A DNA stretch of 64,000 nucleotides from Mesorhabditis belari (GCA_958450365.1 CAUEEP010000732.1:3225001-3289000), one strand, 5' to 3'; shown: positions 47,601 to 58,809, counted from the stretch's first letter. Notes: generated from the sequence alone by a model not told the origin. Translations and numbers: made by a program.

Positions 47601-48121
47601 TGCTAGCTTAAGGGTATCCCGTCAAAGGTCTACTAGGTACATAGCAAGAAATCTATCCAAGTCATCTGATTCTCCATTTTCTTGAAAGCTAGCAGGACAA
47701 TTGTGGTCCAAATAACTTGAACCAATCAGTGCAATCAAATTTAAAATGCTCATCTGCTAAAACCAAAAAGACCGCTCACACTTTAGACATCGAAAAAATT
47801 TAGAGCAATTGAGGAGTTAGACATGCCAGTCCTTTTATGGGTTGGGCCTGAAATACAAAGCATGGTCGAATTTGAAACTTCCGGGATTCCTTACAGACGA
47901 GTTAAAAACAGCCATTCTTGGATAGTCTTTGCAAGAAAAGTCGTGAAATCACAAAACTCCGTACCATTGGCCAGTTCCTCTTTGACTTGAGCGAGCAGAA
48001 ATCCCTCGGTTTCGTGCGGCACCCAGACGAAGCGCTTCGACGCCCAATCAGCTTGGTAGGAAGGGTCGTCGACCATAGTCCTCTCCTTGACACGAAGCAT
48101 TGCCAGTTTGTTCGTATCCAT
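41627..48121 (-). CDS. nmy: Non-muscle myosin II heavy chain
   Basis: Actin motor of the cell cortex, for cytokinesis and contractility. About 34 small introns, most about 42 bp; exon 1 is 47965-48121 ([33 protein letters not shown]) after TTTTAG. The motor has P-loop [13 protein letters not shown] (about 46975-47015), switch-I region NDNSSRFGK, switch-[33 protein letters not shown] and [20 protein letters not shown]. One or two IQ-type helices ([20 protein letters not shown]) lead to a coiled-coil rod from [12 protein letters not shown], ending in a non-helical tail [20 protein letters not shown]. All nucleotide-site motifs are intact. My exon sums give about 1,530 residues with a rod of about 700, against roughly 1,960 and 1,100 in usual family members, so the rod looks internally short. 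It could be either nematode nmy paralogue. Confidence 0.9.
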
Positions 48122-49975
48122 CGGGCGAATCTAAAAGAAAAAGTATACTTTAGTTTGAAAACAAGAATGCAACTTGAAATTAGAAATACGAAAAGGGGAA
48201 GAGTGAGTATGGATGGATGGGTAAATGAATCAAAAGTTATGCAAAACATCTAGACAGCGCAACAAATATCAACTTTTACGGGGCTATACAGGTTAGGAGG
48301 GGCCTCAAAAATGCCTCTGGCAAGTGCCTTTTCTAGGGGTTTCGGCCACGCTGAATCGATTGGTAAAATTTTTAGAACTTGTTTGTGAATTATTTTTTTG
48401 TGGTCGAGGCAGATCTAGCTTAAGGCAAGTAACAGGCAGCCAGTCTTAACCTATGCCCAGCCAATACTCGGACGTGATTAAGCATACTAGACTGTGCTCG
48501 GTCAGTACGTTATATGTGGGAACTTTAGCCTAGATAAATAACACGCAAACAACGCGGGAGCGACAAAGGAGGTACGTAGCACGTCTAGGCTGTTAACAAC
48601 ACCCGAGGCAGCATCAAGCCTATGCTCAGCCAGTACTCTGAGCCATAGCCTAGTATAAGCTTAGTGTAGCAAGAACAAGCTCTAAAAATATTACCAAGCA
48701 TGGCCGAAGTTTTCTAGACAGTCGCCAAAAGTACGGTAATCAGAGCGGTGCTATTTTGGCGGTGTTAGAGCATAAAAGCTTTTTCTCTTGTGAAATCATC
48801 AAGTGCGACGTCTTTTTTGAAAATCCAAAATACGCGCCAAATTTCGGCCGGCTGGTGCTTTCTTTTTGGGGTTTTTGAATAGGAGAAAGAGCTCTTTCTC
48901 GTCTTTTTCCCTTGTCCTGTATTTGCCAGTCAGCTGGGGCATGTGCATCGATTAACCTCGGGAAACTAGATTTTTAGTATAGATTCTCAATTTTTGGTGC
49001 AATTGGCATCTCTGAAGTGTACATCAAGAACAGTACCATGTTGTTTGTACATTCAGAAACAGCAGTATTACAAAATGTGCTCTTCAGACACTTTTCAAAG
49101 TGTGCAACATTAGTGTGTGCAAGTGTGCAACACTCGAAGCGTGTCCCTCCCTTTTAACCCATTTCCTAAAGCGTGTCCACTTTCAGCAAACTACCATAAA
49201 CTTGCTTTTAGTTTTATCCATTTTATCTACTTTTTGGCTCTGTCTGTCTGTTCCGCTGTTTTAAAAAAAAGGGCTGAACCAATCGATCTGAAAATTTGAC
49301 ATTACAAACCTTCTTACCTAACTTTTAGTTTGACATTACAAACGTTACCAAAAATCAAATAATATCTGACACATAATTTGACCGTTTTTTCTAAAAATCG
49401 AAATGAAAGAATACACGCTATCGCGTGGCCGAGTGCTAGTGCGTCCCGGCGTCCGATCTGTCAAGTTGAGCAACGTTAGTCTCGGGTTCGATTCCTGCCC
49501 GTGCAAACTTTTTTCTTTCTTTGTTTTTACACTTTTTGAGTGAGGAAGGTCACGGTTTTGATTCCTCTAGGGGTGAAGAAAATAAAATTCGTCTGCACAA
49601 AGCCAGAAAAATCCGCCGTTAGGCGGGTTTTTCTGGCTGGTGAGTATATAGAATGGATAAAACCTAGAGTCAAAATTACGGTGTCAGCATTGTTTGCTTT
49701 ACATTCATCTGTCTTTCATTCGAATTTATGATACTATGTATAAAGATTGCTATGTAAATACCCTGGGGTTAGCACACAGAGTGAGTAGAATAGAACAAGA
49801 AAGAGACTTCCCTTCTCATCCGCCTCTTCGCCGCCTTTGCTCACTCGTCAAACCAGCTGACCACAACCCCCTCACCCACCCTTTCCCTTCCACCAAGGCT
49901 GCCACAGAATTGATCGAATTTTGCATATTCACTCTATTTGCTAGTCATCTAATATATAAATCTTGATTCTTCATT
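48122..49975. other. Divergent promoter region between myosin and germ cell-less
   Basis: Spacer between two divergent genes, so it should hold both promoters. The TTTTAG just before the myosin ATG (48130) may be a trans-splice or 5'UTR acceptor. At about 48425-48680 are two imperfect copies of a GC-richer segment (CCTATGCCCAGCCAATACTC and CCTATGCTCAGCCAGTACTC). Confidence 0.45.
49420..49507 (+). repeat. tRNA-like sequence with a 5S-rRNA-like core
   Basis: Box A TGGCCGAGTGC (49426) and box B GGTTCGATTCC (49485-49495), followed by T-runs (TTTTTTCTTTCTTTGTTTTT). Between the boxes, 49451-49481 (GTCCGATCTGTCAAGTTGAG, then CAACGTTAGTC) closely resembles the nematode 5S rRNA segment GTCCGATCTGGCAAGTTAAG as I recall it. 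Length and spacing would also suit a class II (Leu/Ser-like) tRNA, but stems do not close cleanly. Probably a SINE-like or chimeric Pol III element. Confidence 0.45.
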
Positions 49976-52900
49976 ATGGGCAACAATTCCGCGAAATACG
50001 AAACGGCCACCGAGGACGATGAAGATATCGAGGATAAGCCGAAGAGGAAAAAGACGAGAAAAGGTTTAATTCATACAAATAAAGGATTTGATTCCAAATA
50101 TTGATTTGATTTGGTTCAATCAAAATATAGCTAGACAAACAGATCATTCTTGTTGACTTGATGCCACTTTTTGCTAAGATTTTGAATTCGAAAATTTGTT
50201 GCTGAAATTCTTGCAAGCCTATTGAACAAATCTCGATGAAACTTTAAAATTTTAAAATTATTTGATTTTAAAATTAGCTGATTCTCATTTGAATGGAATT
50301 TTCAGGAAAACGAAAAGCCCAAAATGCAGAGCCAGAGTGTAGTTCGCCGAAGAAAATCGCAAAACTTGACACGCCAAAATATGTTCACGAGAAGCTATTT
50401 TTGCAGGTATTAAATGGAAACGTTAGAATTAGTTAGAAGTAATGCTAGCATTTTAAAATGAAATCTAAGAATTGTAGAGTTTTTGTACTTTTTTTTGACC
50501 TCATTGGCTCAAACGTCTCAAACTCCCAGCTTCTTGGAGACAATCAGCTTGCAGTCGAATTATAAAACAATTAACATATTAATAAGTACTTAGGGTAAGA
50601 TTACGATATTGTTTTCAAAAATTTTAAAGTTTAAACTTGAAACTTCAAAGTGTTATCTATCTTTTTCCTCAGGGCGAGGGCAGCGATGTGGCCGTGCTAG
50701 CGGTAGGCCATCAATGGAATCTCCACAAGCTCTATCTCAAACAGTGCAAATATTTCGAAGCACTCTTTAGGCAAGTCAAATTTGAATTAAAAAAAAAATC
50801 CGAAGATATGAAACAAATATGCATAATCTTAACAAAAAAAATACGAATTCCGTGTCATAATAAGTTGCTATGTGAACAACTCTATCGAGTTTCCAACATT
50901 GAGTGAAAAGAAAAAAAAACTAATTCAATATGTCAAGTATACTATAAACCTGAAAATCTCAACTTTCCCATTTTCAGAGAAAAATCCGATTGGAAAGAGC
51001 GGAGTGAAAACGTGGTGAAGTTGGAGTTTCCCGCCGGGAAGGTCACCGTTGAGGGTGGGTTGATTGAGGGAAATTTTTCATTTCCTTTTCACACTTACAG
51101 ATATTCAGTGAATCTTTTGAGATTGAAAATGCAAATAGCAAATTTAGCGCTTCACCAAGTGCTTGGCTCGCTCTACTCGAATGAGATCACATTAGAGATT
51201 GGGGAGATCGAGGGGATCCTTTCAGCTGCCTCGCTGCTACAATTGGTAAAAGAAAATGAAACTAGATTACTGTATTTAGATATATAAAAAAAGTAAGCTG
51301 CTTTCAATTTTTAACTTGAATTTCTAGGAGAGCCTCCTTGACCGTTGCGCCGAGATGATGTGCCAAGATATCGGCGATGATCGAGTGCTGAAGTGATTTT
51401 TACCAGTCGAAAAAGACAGACAGACAGACAGAAAGACAGAAAGACAGATAGAAAGACAGACAGAAAGACAGACAGAAAGACAGACAGAAAGACTACGGTA
51501 GATCTTTCATATATAGTAGATTAATTATCCAATTTCTAATTCCTTCAGATTCCTTGATTTGGCCATCATGTACGGTTTGCCGACGGTCATCCAAAAAGTA
51601 ACTTCATTCTTGACAATTAACTTTTGGCGGCTCGCAAAGGAGAAAAAATTTCTAGCCGAAATTAGGTGAGTTGTCGATTTTAAGGAAAAAAACAAGTACA
51701 GGTCTTGGCTCTGAAACTTTGAGTTTGATCCAATCATGGGATTTAAAGAAACCAAGCCGGACTTCAAAAAATTTTCCAGCGCGACCGGATTTGGTCGATC
51801 CCAATATACGTCTAAAAGAGCTCAAAAGGGAAAATACAGTACACTACAGTATACGATACTCAAATCTTTAGCTATCTAATCGAGAAATACAGTACTTTGA
51901 AATATACAGTATTTCAATTTTCAGTCTAGAAGCCTTGGCTCGTTTGATCTCCTCACCGGACACTCTTGTTATGGAAGGGGAACAAGATCTCTACAATATT
52001 ATCAAAACGGTAAGAGTTTAAGAGAATCTTATTGTATTTTAATCTCTTAAATTTCGTTTACGTTTTGGTGAAAGAAAAAAACTCTTTTTTAACTTTTTTC
52101 TCTTTTTTAACTGGTGCCTGTTGAAAGTAGAAGCGCCGCTTATTCTATCAAAAAAATTACCGTAAACAATAGAAAATACTGTATTTTTTAAAAACGACAG
52201 TCTTTAATGAACCTAATGAAACTACAGTGGATCTATCTGAACCAAGGAGGTCAAATTCTGGACGATGAAACAGCGCACAGTGAGGCGCTAGAAGAATTCT
52301 TCCGGCGACACGACTCATCGAAAACGTTTGAGCCCTATTTGGCGCTTTGGAGTGGCATACGGTGGGCAATCGAGTTAGAAATTCCAAGTTACTATTGAAT
52401 TTTGTTGAATTTTACAAAGATTAGTTTCAATTTTCAGCCTTCATCACCTCGTCACCTCGACGGCGAGCATGAAAATTTTGGAACTCGACAAGATTTACCC
52501 AAAACAGGTGAATATATAAAATAAGATTGTAACTGGAAATTCTTGAGCTTCAAGAGGATTCTAAAATTCAGATTCTGAAAGAAACGATTGTCGACACGTG
52601 GAAGTGTATGATTCGAAATGAAGAGGATCCAAAGCTGTGAGTGTTTTCTTTTATGGAATTTGGAGCTTTATCAAATCCGAAAAATCTTCTCTATCACACT
52701 TTTCTTATAATTATTCACACATCTCACAATTTTATGCATTAAAATGGAAATAGATGAATGCTCCAAATCCTAGTGGGATATCGATTACGAATTATGAGAG
52801 GGTTGTCTTACTTTATTGGAGAGTTGTGGGCCAAAGTAGGGGACATATCGTGGTTAGCATCAATTCCTCGCGTCTTGACCGCAGGTTGAGAAGGCGATTC

Positions 52901-54223
52901 TTGATTCGATGACGTTCTGGTCTCTGTGATCACAATATTACCCGGGGTCCCGTTCCCATTAAGAATTTTTCGTTTGACGACTTCAATTGATCCTTGTGTA
53001 TTTGTTTGACTTTTCTTGGGTCGGCCTCTTTGTCGCTTTGGGGCTCCTTGATTTGGTACCACAATTGAAGAAGTTGATTGCATCAAGTTTTCACCAATGT
53101 CTTCCCATCCCTCTTGAGTCCATTTCTGTTGGATTCATCATTTCCATGTTTGCAACCGTGTTTTCTTTTATGGAATTTTGAGCTTTATCAAATCCGAAAA
53201 ATTTCCTCTATCACACTTTTCTTACAATTATTCACACATCTCACAATTTTATGCATTAAAATGGAAATAGATGAATGCTCCAAATTCTAGTGGGCTATCG
53301 ATTACGGACGATGTGTTCAACTTGTGCGCGCTGCGACAGGGACGCGTCGTTGACAGTGAGCCGGTGGGTAATCTGTTGTAATCTATCGTAATCTATCGTA
53401 ATCTATCGTAATTTAGAACCTTTTCTTTGAATCTTACTTAATTTTGCTCCGTCAAAGTGCTCACTTTAGAAATGTTGGCGCTGGACCGGCTACAACAATG
53501 GGATCGATATTCTACTCAATTTCTCGCATGGGTTTGTTTGTTTAGTTTGTAAACGATTGATTTTTTTAAATATTTTATTAAATCTATCTAGCAGATTAGA
53601 TAAAAATTTCAAAAATCGCTTAGAATTTTGACGATGAAGCGCAATTGTTTGACGCAATCGACGCCGTACTCGGTGAATATCAGCAGTGAGAGAAGTGTTC
53701 ATCATAGGTAATGTAAAAATACTTAAATGTTAGATAAAAATACTATCCAACTATCCAACTATCCAAGAATTTCTTCAGAATAGTCTTCACCGATGCGAAT
53801 GGAGCGCAAATTTTTGACACCGGTCGAAAACTTGTCAATCTTTCGCCGGATTTGGTTCGTTTTTTCTTGAAAAACAACTAGAAACTTTTTAATAATTTAA
53901 GTTTAAAATAGAACTTTAAAATAGAACTTTAAAATAATAACAAGTCATTTTTCTAGTCAATAACGGTAGCTCGTTTGGACAAGTACAAGCTGCCAATCTC
54001 CGTTCATCTCTTCTACCTTGTGCAACAACCATCACAGCCCGCTTTTTTGTAAGTCAACAACATCAACAGCAAATCGTTAACTTTACCCGATAATCGAAAA
54101 TCATTTTTTTTACTTAATCCTTAAATTTATAGGTACATCAACAAATGGATTAAGAAGTGCGGAATAGGGAAAGTAAAGTACCCGATGGAGAGCGGCGACT
54201 CGTCGTGCACCTCATCGGATTGA
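49976..54223 (+). CDS. gmcl-1: Germ cell-less homologue (BTB/BACK adaptor)
   Basis: Homologue of Germ cell-less, a BTB protein that works with CUL3 and the nuclear envelope in germline specification. Seventeen exons give 1476 bases, 491 residues, with every phase consistent. MGNNSAKYE suggests N-myristoylation; then basic stretches KPKRKKTRK and KRKAQNAEPE; the BTB core GEGSDVAVLAVGHQWNLHKL, KQCKYFEALFR, ALHQVLGSLYSNEITLEIGE and SAASLLQLESLLDRCAEMMC; a BACK-like middle (DLAIMYGLPTVIQKVTSFL); and the C-terminal GCL domain with CWRWTGYNNGIDILLNFSHG, KRNCLTQSTPYSVNISSERS and FYLVQQPSQPAFLYINKWI. Exon 3 ends at 50770 with a GC donor (gcaagt). The exon 11-12 intron holds a duplicated segment around an antisense insert. 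Confidence 0.9.
51416..51495. repeat. GACAGACAGAAA microsatellite
   Basis: Tandem GACA/GAAA units in the gmcl-1 intron between 51392 and 51549. Confidence 0.9.
52639..53306. repeat. Direct repeat pair around an insert in a gmcl-1 intron
   Basis: Two copies of about 150 bp (52639-52790 and 53158-53306), from TTTTCTTTTATGGAATTT to TATCGATTACG, include the acceptor and start of exon 12. Between them is a 367-bp insert with an antisense open frame. The first copy has lost the exon sequence after TATCGATTACG. Confidence 0.8.
52808..53131 (-). other. Antisense open frame with AT-hook, possible captured exon
   Basis: The minus-strand frame can be read as KWTQEGWEDIGENLMQSTSS, then an AT-hook-like KRQRGRPKKSQ, then Ser/Thr/Pro-rich sequence to NSPIK. 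A CAG precedes the Trp-rich start and could be an acceptor. No start or neighbouring exons were found. It could be a nested gene's exon, a captured fragment or chance. Confidence 0.35.
53377..53411. repeat. GTAATCTATC short tandem repeat
   Basis: About three and a half units of a 10-bp repeat, in a gmcl-1 intron. Confidence 0.8.
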
Positions 54224-54944
54224 TTCAAAACACAAATCGAATCTCAAGCAAAGTATCTAATTAAACTAGTTTTCACATCAAGTACAGTACAATAAGTACA
54301 AAACGTACAGAATAGTAATAGTAATAGTAAACATAGTACTATTTATCTTATACATAGCATCTAGAGTCTCTGGATGATTTTTTGTGTAAACGCAAAGCCG
54401 TTAGTGTACCGAAATTTGCTCTTTTTCAAAGTAATTTTGATTTTTAAAAGGGGAATTCTATTGAATTCTCTATTGAATTTTCTGTAAAAACTTTAAAATT
54501 CGATATTCAGTGCATCAGATCGCATGCGTTTTCCCCATTGCCTTAAGAATTTCCTCTTCACTTTATTCTCCGCACGAATGTACATAGGAAATGTATGAAT
54601 ATTTTGTTTTTATTTAATTGTAAATACTTTTTAATATTAAATTTTCAAGTGCATTTCGATAAACATTCAGTCTTTCATTATTTTTGCGGTGAGATCAAAG
54701 CAAAAAAAAACGCCCCAATCCACGTGAGACGATGCAAAATGAAACGATTTTTACAGAAAATCAGCTCTTTTCCTGATTTCATCAAGATATCAAATTTACG
54801 ACTTGAAACTCATAAATTTACGGGTAATCAAAAAGAATTGCAGATTGTTTTGATGCGAAAAATTTGGCGATTGTTGAATGAGCGGTTAGCCGGGTCAGCA
54901 AAATTCCCGTTTATGACACTAGATATCAGCTTTTAGACCCTTAG

Positions 54945-55205
54945 CCGTTATCTAGAAAACTTCTAACAACCGCCAATCGATTCTCCGTATCGGTTTACAT
55001 AGAATAAATAAGCTAAAAAGCTGATTTAAAGCTTCTGGAGCGAGCTAGAGGAGCTCAAAGTTGGGTTGTCAAGACTTTTTTGCGTCTTTGCTCAACTTTG
55101 AGCCACTCTAGCTCTCTTCACAAGTTTCAAATCTGTTTTTAGCTGATATATTCTATGTAAACCGACACAGAGAATCGATTGGCGGTGACTAGAAGTTTTC
55201 TAGAT
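54945..55205. mobile_element. Palindromic MITE, about 260 bp
   Basis: Imperfect long inverted repeat with inner blocks GGTTTACATAGAATA and TATTCTATGTAAACC. No coding capacity. Confidence 0.65.
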
Positions 55206-55746
55206 AATGGTTAAAAACTAAACGAAAATTTAGTTCATTAAAGTCACTGGAACGGGGAACAATGTCCGGAATCACTTTGTAATCTTTCTGTTTAGTCGGA
55301 AGTTCGAAAAATTCGTGATTCATATGAAAGTTTCCTTCAAGAAATCACAAAAACACAAAAATATTTATGAGTTTGCCGGGGCAAAAACAAATGAATGTCA
55401 GAAATGAGGTGAAATCTCTTCTTGTTCTTGCTTATCTCCGATCTGAGAATCGGTTCTCCACACTCTTTTTTTCGAATCAAATCGAGATTTTTTTCTTATT
55501 GACGCAGTTGCCACGCTTTTTCTCAAGAAATGATTTTTGACTTTGAATTTTGAAACATATTTCTTTTCACTTGTAAATCTGATTGATCAATAAGGACAGG
55601 ACTGAAAAAACTAGGCAAATTCTGCTAAAGCTGCACTTATTTTTGTTATTTTAAGATTAAAAAGTCGATTTTACCACTCGTAAAATTTTGTTGTTGAAAA
55701 TTTTTCCTTTAAAATAAGCAACAATGTCAACATACCATTTTAAATT

Positions 55747-55852
55747 GATTTTTTCTTTCATTTCTAAAACTGAAACCTTTTCTGATTATCTTGATCTCTG
55801 ATCTAGGCTTGACAAATCAATAACAATTAAAAAAAGCACAATCTCTGCTTAA
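55747..55852. repeat. 106-bp dispersed repeat, copy 1
   Basis: Nearly identical to 58810-58917; shares CTAAAACTGAAACCTTTTCT and TTATCTTGATCTCTGATCTA. Confidence 0.85.
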
Positions 55853-55935
55853 CTTTTTCGATTTTTTTAAAAAAGTAATCTTTTTGTTATTATATCTATT
55901 ACAAAATCAAAAGCTCTAGATTAGACTTGTACACC

Positions 55936-56203
55936 TACCGTAAATACTGTAATAATACCCCACCCCCCTCGTACAGTCGCGTAGTCGCAAAAGTTTTTTC
56001 GTATTTCATTTTTTTCAAAGCGCCCGTACTTTCAAAAAATGCGTCTTTGGTATCAAAAAATAGCCCTGAATTTCAGCTATTTTTTGATACCTAACGCGCA
56101 TTGTAGCATAAACCAGTGTCGAGAAAAACTCGTTCAAAGCTAGACTACGCATCACTCCGCACCGTCATTATGGGGGTGGGGCACTATCACAGTATTTACG
56201 GTA
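55936..56203. mobile_element. MITE with TACCGTAAATACTGTAATA termini
   Basis: A 268-bp element that begins TACCGTAAATACTGTAATAA and ends with its complement TCACAGTATTTACGGTA. Inside is GTACAGTCGCGTAGTCG, shared with the element near 15.35 kb. Confidence 0.75.
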
Positions 56204-56615
56204 GTTGCTTTTAATCACAAGGTGCTCAAAGGTGCTTTATGGAAAATATCAAGCACAAGATGCTCAATAAAAACCAATAGATCACTAGGTTTTAAGCTCG
56301 TTTTGTACAAATCTAATGCTAAAAAGAAACAAACATATCAAACACATATACTTTAACAAGTTTAAGTCACTTTTTTTAGAATTCTAGCCTTTCGTGTTAA
56401 TGTTTGTCTAGAAACTTGTGTGGAAAGCGCTCACTGTGGCACAGAAGTCGAATAAATTGAGATTTGTCACAAAATCTTGTTAAATTTTCTTGAAAGAATT
56501 AAAACGGAAATATAATTCCAAACTTTTTAATGTCTCATAAATTTAAAAACTGATAAATGGGGAAGAATTTCTTGTCATTAAACAAGAATAACTAGGTTTG
56601 ATTCATTCAGAGAAT

Positions 56616-56774
56616 TTAACACGTTGACGACATTGTCACCTGATGCTGTCTGACACACATTCGTTCGCCTGGGACATTGTCACCTGATGTCAGGTGACAT
56701 TTTTTGTCGAAAAAAAACAACGTTGTCCCATGCGATTGTTTGTGCAAAAAACGCCATTGTCGTCAACGTGTTAA
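56616..56774. mobile_element. TTAA-flanked MITE, piggyBac-like
   Basis: A 159-bp element with termini TTAACACGTTGACGACATTG and the complement GTCGTCAACGTGTTAA. TTAA ends are the target duplication of piggyBac elements. No coding capacity. Confidence 0.75.
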
Positions 56775-56805
56775 CGATCGAGTTCCAATCAATCGGTTTT
56801 GCGCA

Positions 56806-57026
56806 TACCGTATTTTCTCTAATAGTAGTGCACCCTGAGCTTTGTCTAAATTGATCGGAATCTCGAGAACTGCTTATCAGAACCTATCGATGTGGGGCGG
56901 AAAATGTAGCTGACGATGAGATCTAGTGGGGGATTCGAGTGTTGAGCTTCTGCAAAAGCTTGGAAACCGTAAAATAGTCATCAACTCGACTCGTCGCGGT
57001 GCACTACTATTAAAGAGAATACGGTA
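56806..57026. mobile_element. MITE with TACCGTATTTTCTCTAATAG termini
   Basis: A 221-bp element with termini TACCGTATTTTCTCTAATAG and an imperfect complement ending GAGAATACGGTA; related to the TACCGTA group. Confidence 0.75.
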
Positions 57027-57510
57027 ACAAATAAATAAAAAGTAAAACTAAGTGAACATTTTATGTTTATTTCAGTGCTTCCTTAATGATTTTTTACTTT
57101 TATAAATCGATTTTGAAAGCGCTCAAGCGCAAAAACAACGTTCAAGTTCACATAAATATTGAAGACACTGGAATCAACAGCAAGCCTCATACTTTTTCTA
57201 ACTCTTTTGTATCTCCCTTTATTGAATGCTACTTAATCTACTCAAAAACTTGCTATAAATCATTTGAAAAATGGCTCAAAACACAGATTTTTATCTAGTT
57301 GAGGGAAATCGGTGATGACAGAGGAGATCGTTCAAAGAGAAATTTCGTTTTTACTCGTTCTCATTCCATACAGAACTTGCTGTACCTCAAAAGAACAAAA
57401 TTTTCAAGTTCAAGTTTAAGTCTAGGATGAGAATCTAGGAATTTCACTGACTAGCTTTTAAATAAAATCTATTCTATTGGCTAAGAAGTTAGTCCTCAAA
57501 AAGTTGACCA

Positions 57511-57631
57511 GTTACTCTTACTTACAGTTGCTCTTACTTACAGTTACTCTTACTTACAGTTACTCTTACTTACAGTTACTCTTACTAGTTACTCTTACTT
57601 ACAGTTACTCTTACTTACAGTTACTCTTACT
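57511..57631. repeat. 16-bp tandem repeat TTACTCTTACTTACAG
   Basis: About seven units of TTACTCTTACTTACAG with one shortened copy near 57590. Each unit contains a splice-acceptor-like TTACAG. Confidence 0.9.
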
Positions 57632-58290
57632 AACTTTTTCTAGAAGTCATTTTCTTTTCTCTCTTGATTTAAAACTAGTTTTCTATTCTAAAGTAAATGC
57701 AAAAACTGGGAACTTTAAAGATTTTAAATGATACTGAAAAATGATAGGTTTTTTTAAGAATTAAAAATTGTACCCAGGAAAGCTTCTATTATAATCTAGG
57801 ATCGGTCGGTTCGGTCGGTTCAAAGATTGACGAATTCTCGCAGTCATTTATCTTTCTTTTATCTATTTGAACAAGTTTTTCTCGGGAAAAGAAGAGAATG
57901 AAAGAATTCTTGCTTCACTCCCACACCCACATTTTGTCAAATTCTTGTATTTCTTCTCAAAAATCACTTCCTCTTTTTAATCTTTGACTCTTTCAAAAAA
58001 AGTTTTACAAAATTTTTCCAATTAAATTTAGTGTGTGGACAAACAGGTTGTGTTCAAGGACAGCTTTTTAGTTGAACGAGTTTGTTTTCTTTTGATCGAT
58101 TCAAATTTGATTCTTCAATTCAACTTTAAAACTTTGACTTTAAAATATAGATAACCATTGTAGATTTAAAATATAGATAACTCAACTCCATTGTTGGTTT
58201 AGATATAATCTTTATTACAGCGATAATAGTTGGTTCAAGTGGTTTGAGATTGGGAGAGTAGAGGCACTCCACGGCACACCTCGGCAGCTC

Positions 58291-58471
58291 GTTCACATTG
58301 CTTTTATACGGAACTCAGGCGTTGGTCTCGTCTTGCACACAATGGAGTTGAACGGATAGCGACGCATATTAAATCTCGCACAATAGGCGTTCGTCCACGT
58401 CCCTAGCTGGCCATTTCCATACGTGGCGATCTCGATCACGAGGTCGTCACGACAACCGACGTAGATTCTAA
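58291..58471 (-). CDS. Possible last exon of an unrecognised gene
   Basis: After an acceptor TTTCATTAG the minus strand reads IYVGCRDDLVIEIATYGNGQ, then LGTWTNAYCARFNMRRYPF, ending RIKAM and a stop. AATAAA lies downstream near 58210 on the minus strand. The Cys-containing, non-repetitive sequence looks coding, but no upstream exon was found and the family is unknown. Confidence 0.3.
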
Positions 58472-58809
58472 TGAAAGTCATCAGGAGTCGATTCAGCTTT
58501 TACATTTTGAGTTATAGACCTTTTAAAGGGATCCATCCTTTCAGGTAAGTAGTCCAACTTTGAGTAAAGTTTTCTCTATGTTTTTATATTAAAGTATACT
58601 AAGGAAGTTGTGGTTTTCTATAACCGAACTTCATAAGAAACTTTTTAAGACTAACTACAAATTGATCGGTCAATTGGAAGTTGAGATATGGGGCAGAAGA
58701 GAAGGGTCGTCAAACTCCGACTCTCTATCCTCCCCTAGACAAATGTCTAGGGGGGGTAGGCACTTATCCCGACTTTGATCCTGATTTGCTCTATGTTTTT
58801 ACCGGTAAT

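Larger units (their letters stand above)
54224..55935. other. Non-coding with a palindromic element
   Basis: No gene recognised. The open frame at about 54595-54936 has no homology I know and no splice support. An imperfect palindrome spans 54945-55205: left arm TAGAAAACTTCTAACAACCG and CCAATCGATTCTC, right arm its reverse complement GAGAATCGATTGGCGGT and AAGTTTTCTAGATAA. Confidence 0.45.

Noticed and set aside
51012..51287. 91-residue single-exon reading through gmcl-1
   Set aside because: Reads through an intron; GTGGGT donor at 51055 and TTTAG acceptor at 51147 give the BTB sequence ALHQVLGSLYSNE.
54595..54936. 113-residue plus frame as a gene
   Set aside because: Lys/Phe/Ile-rich, no known family, no splice sites in keeping with neighbours; not supportable.
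57477..57731. 84-residue Leu/Tyr/Ser repeat protein
   Set aside because: Direct translation of the 16-bp tandem repeat.
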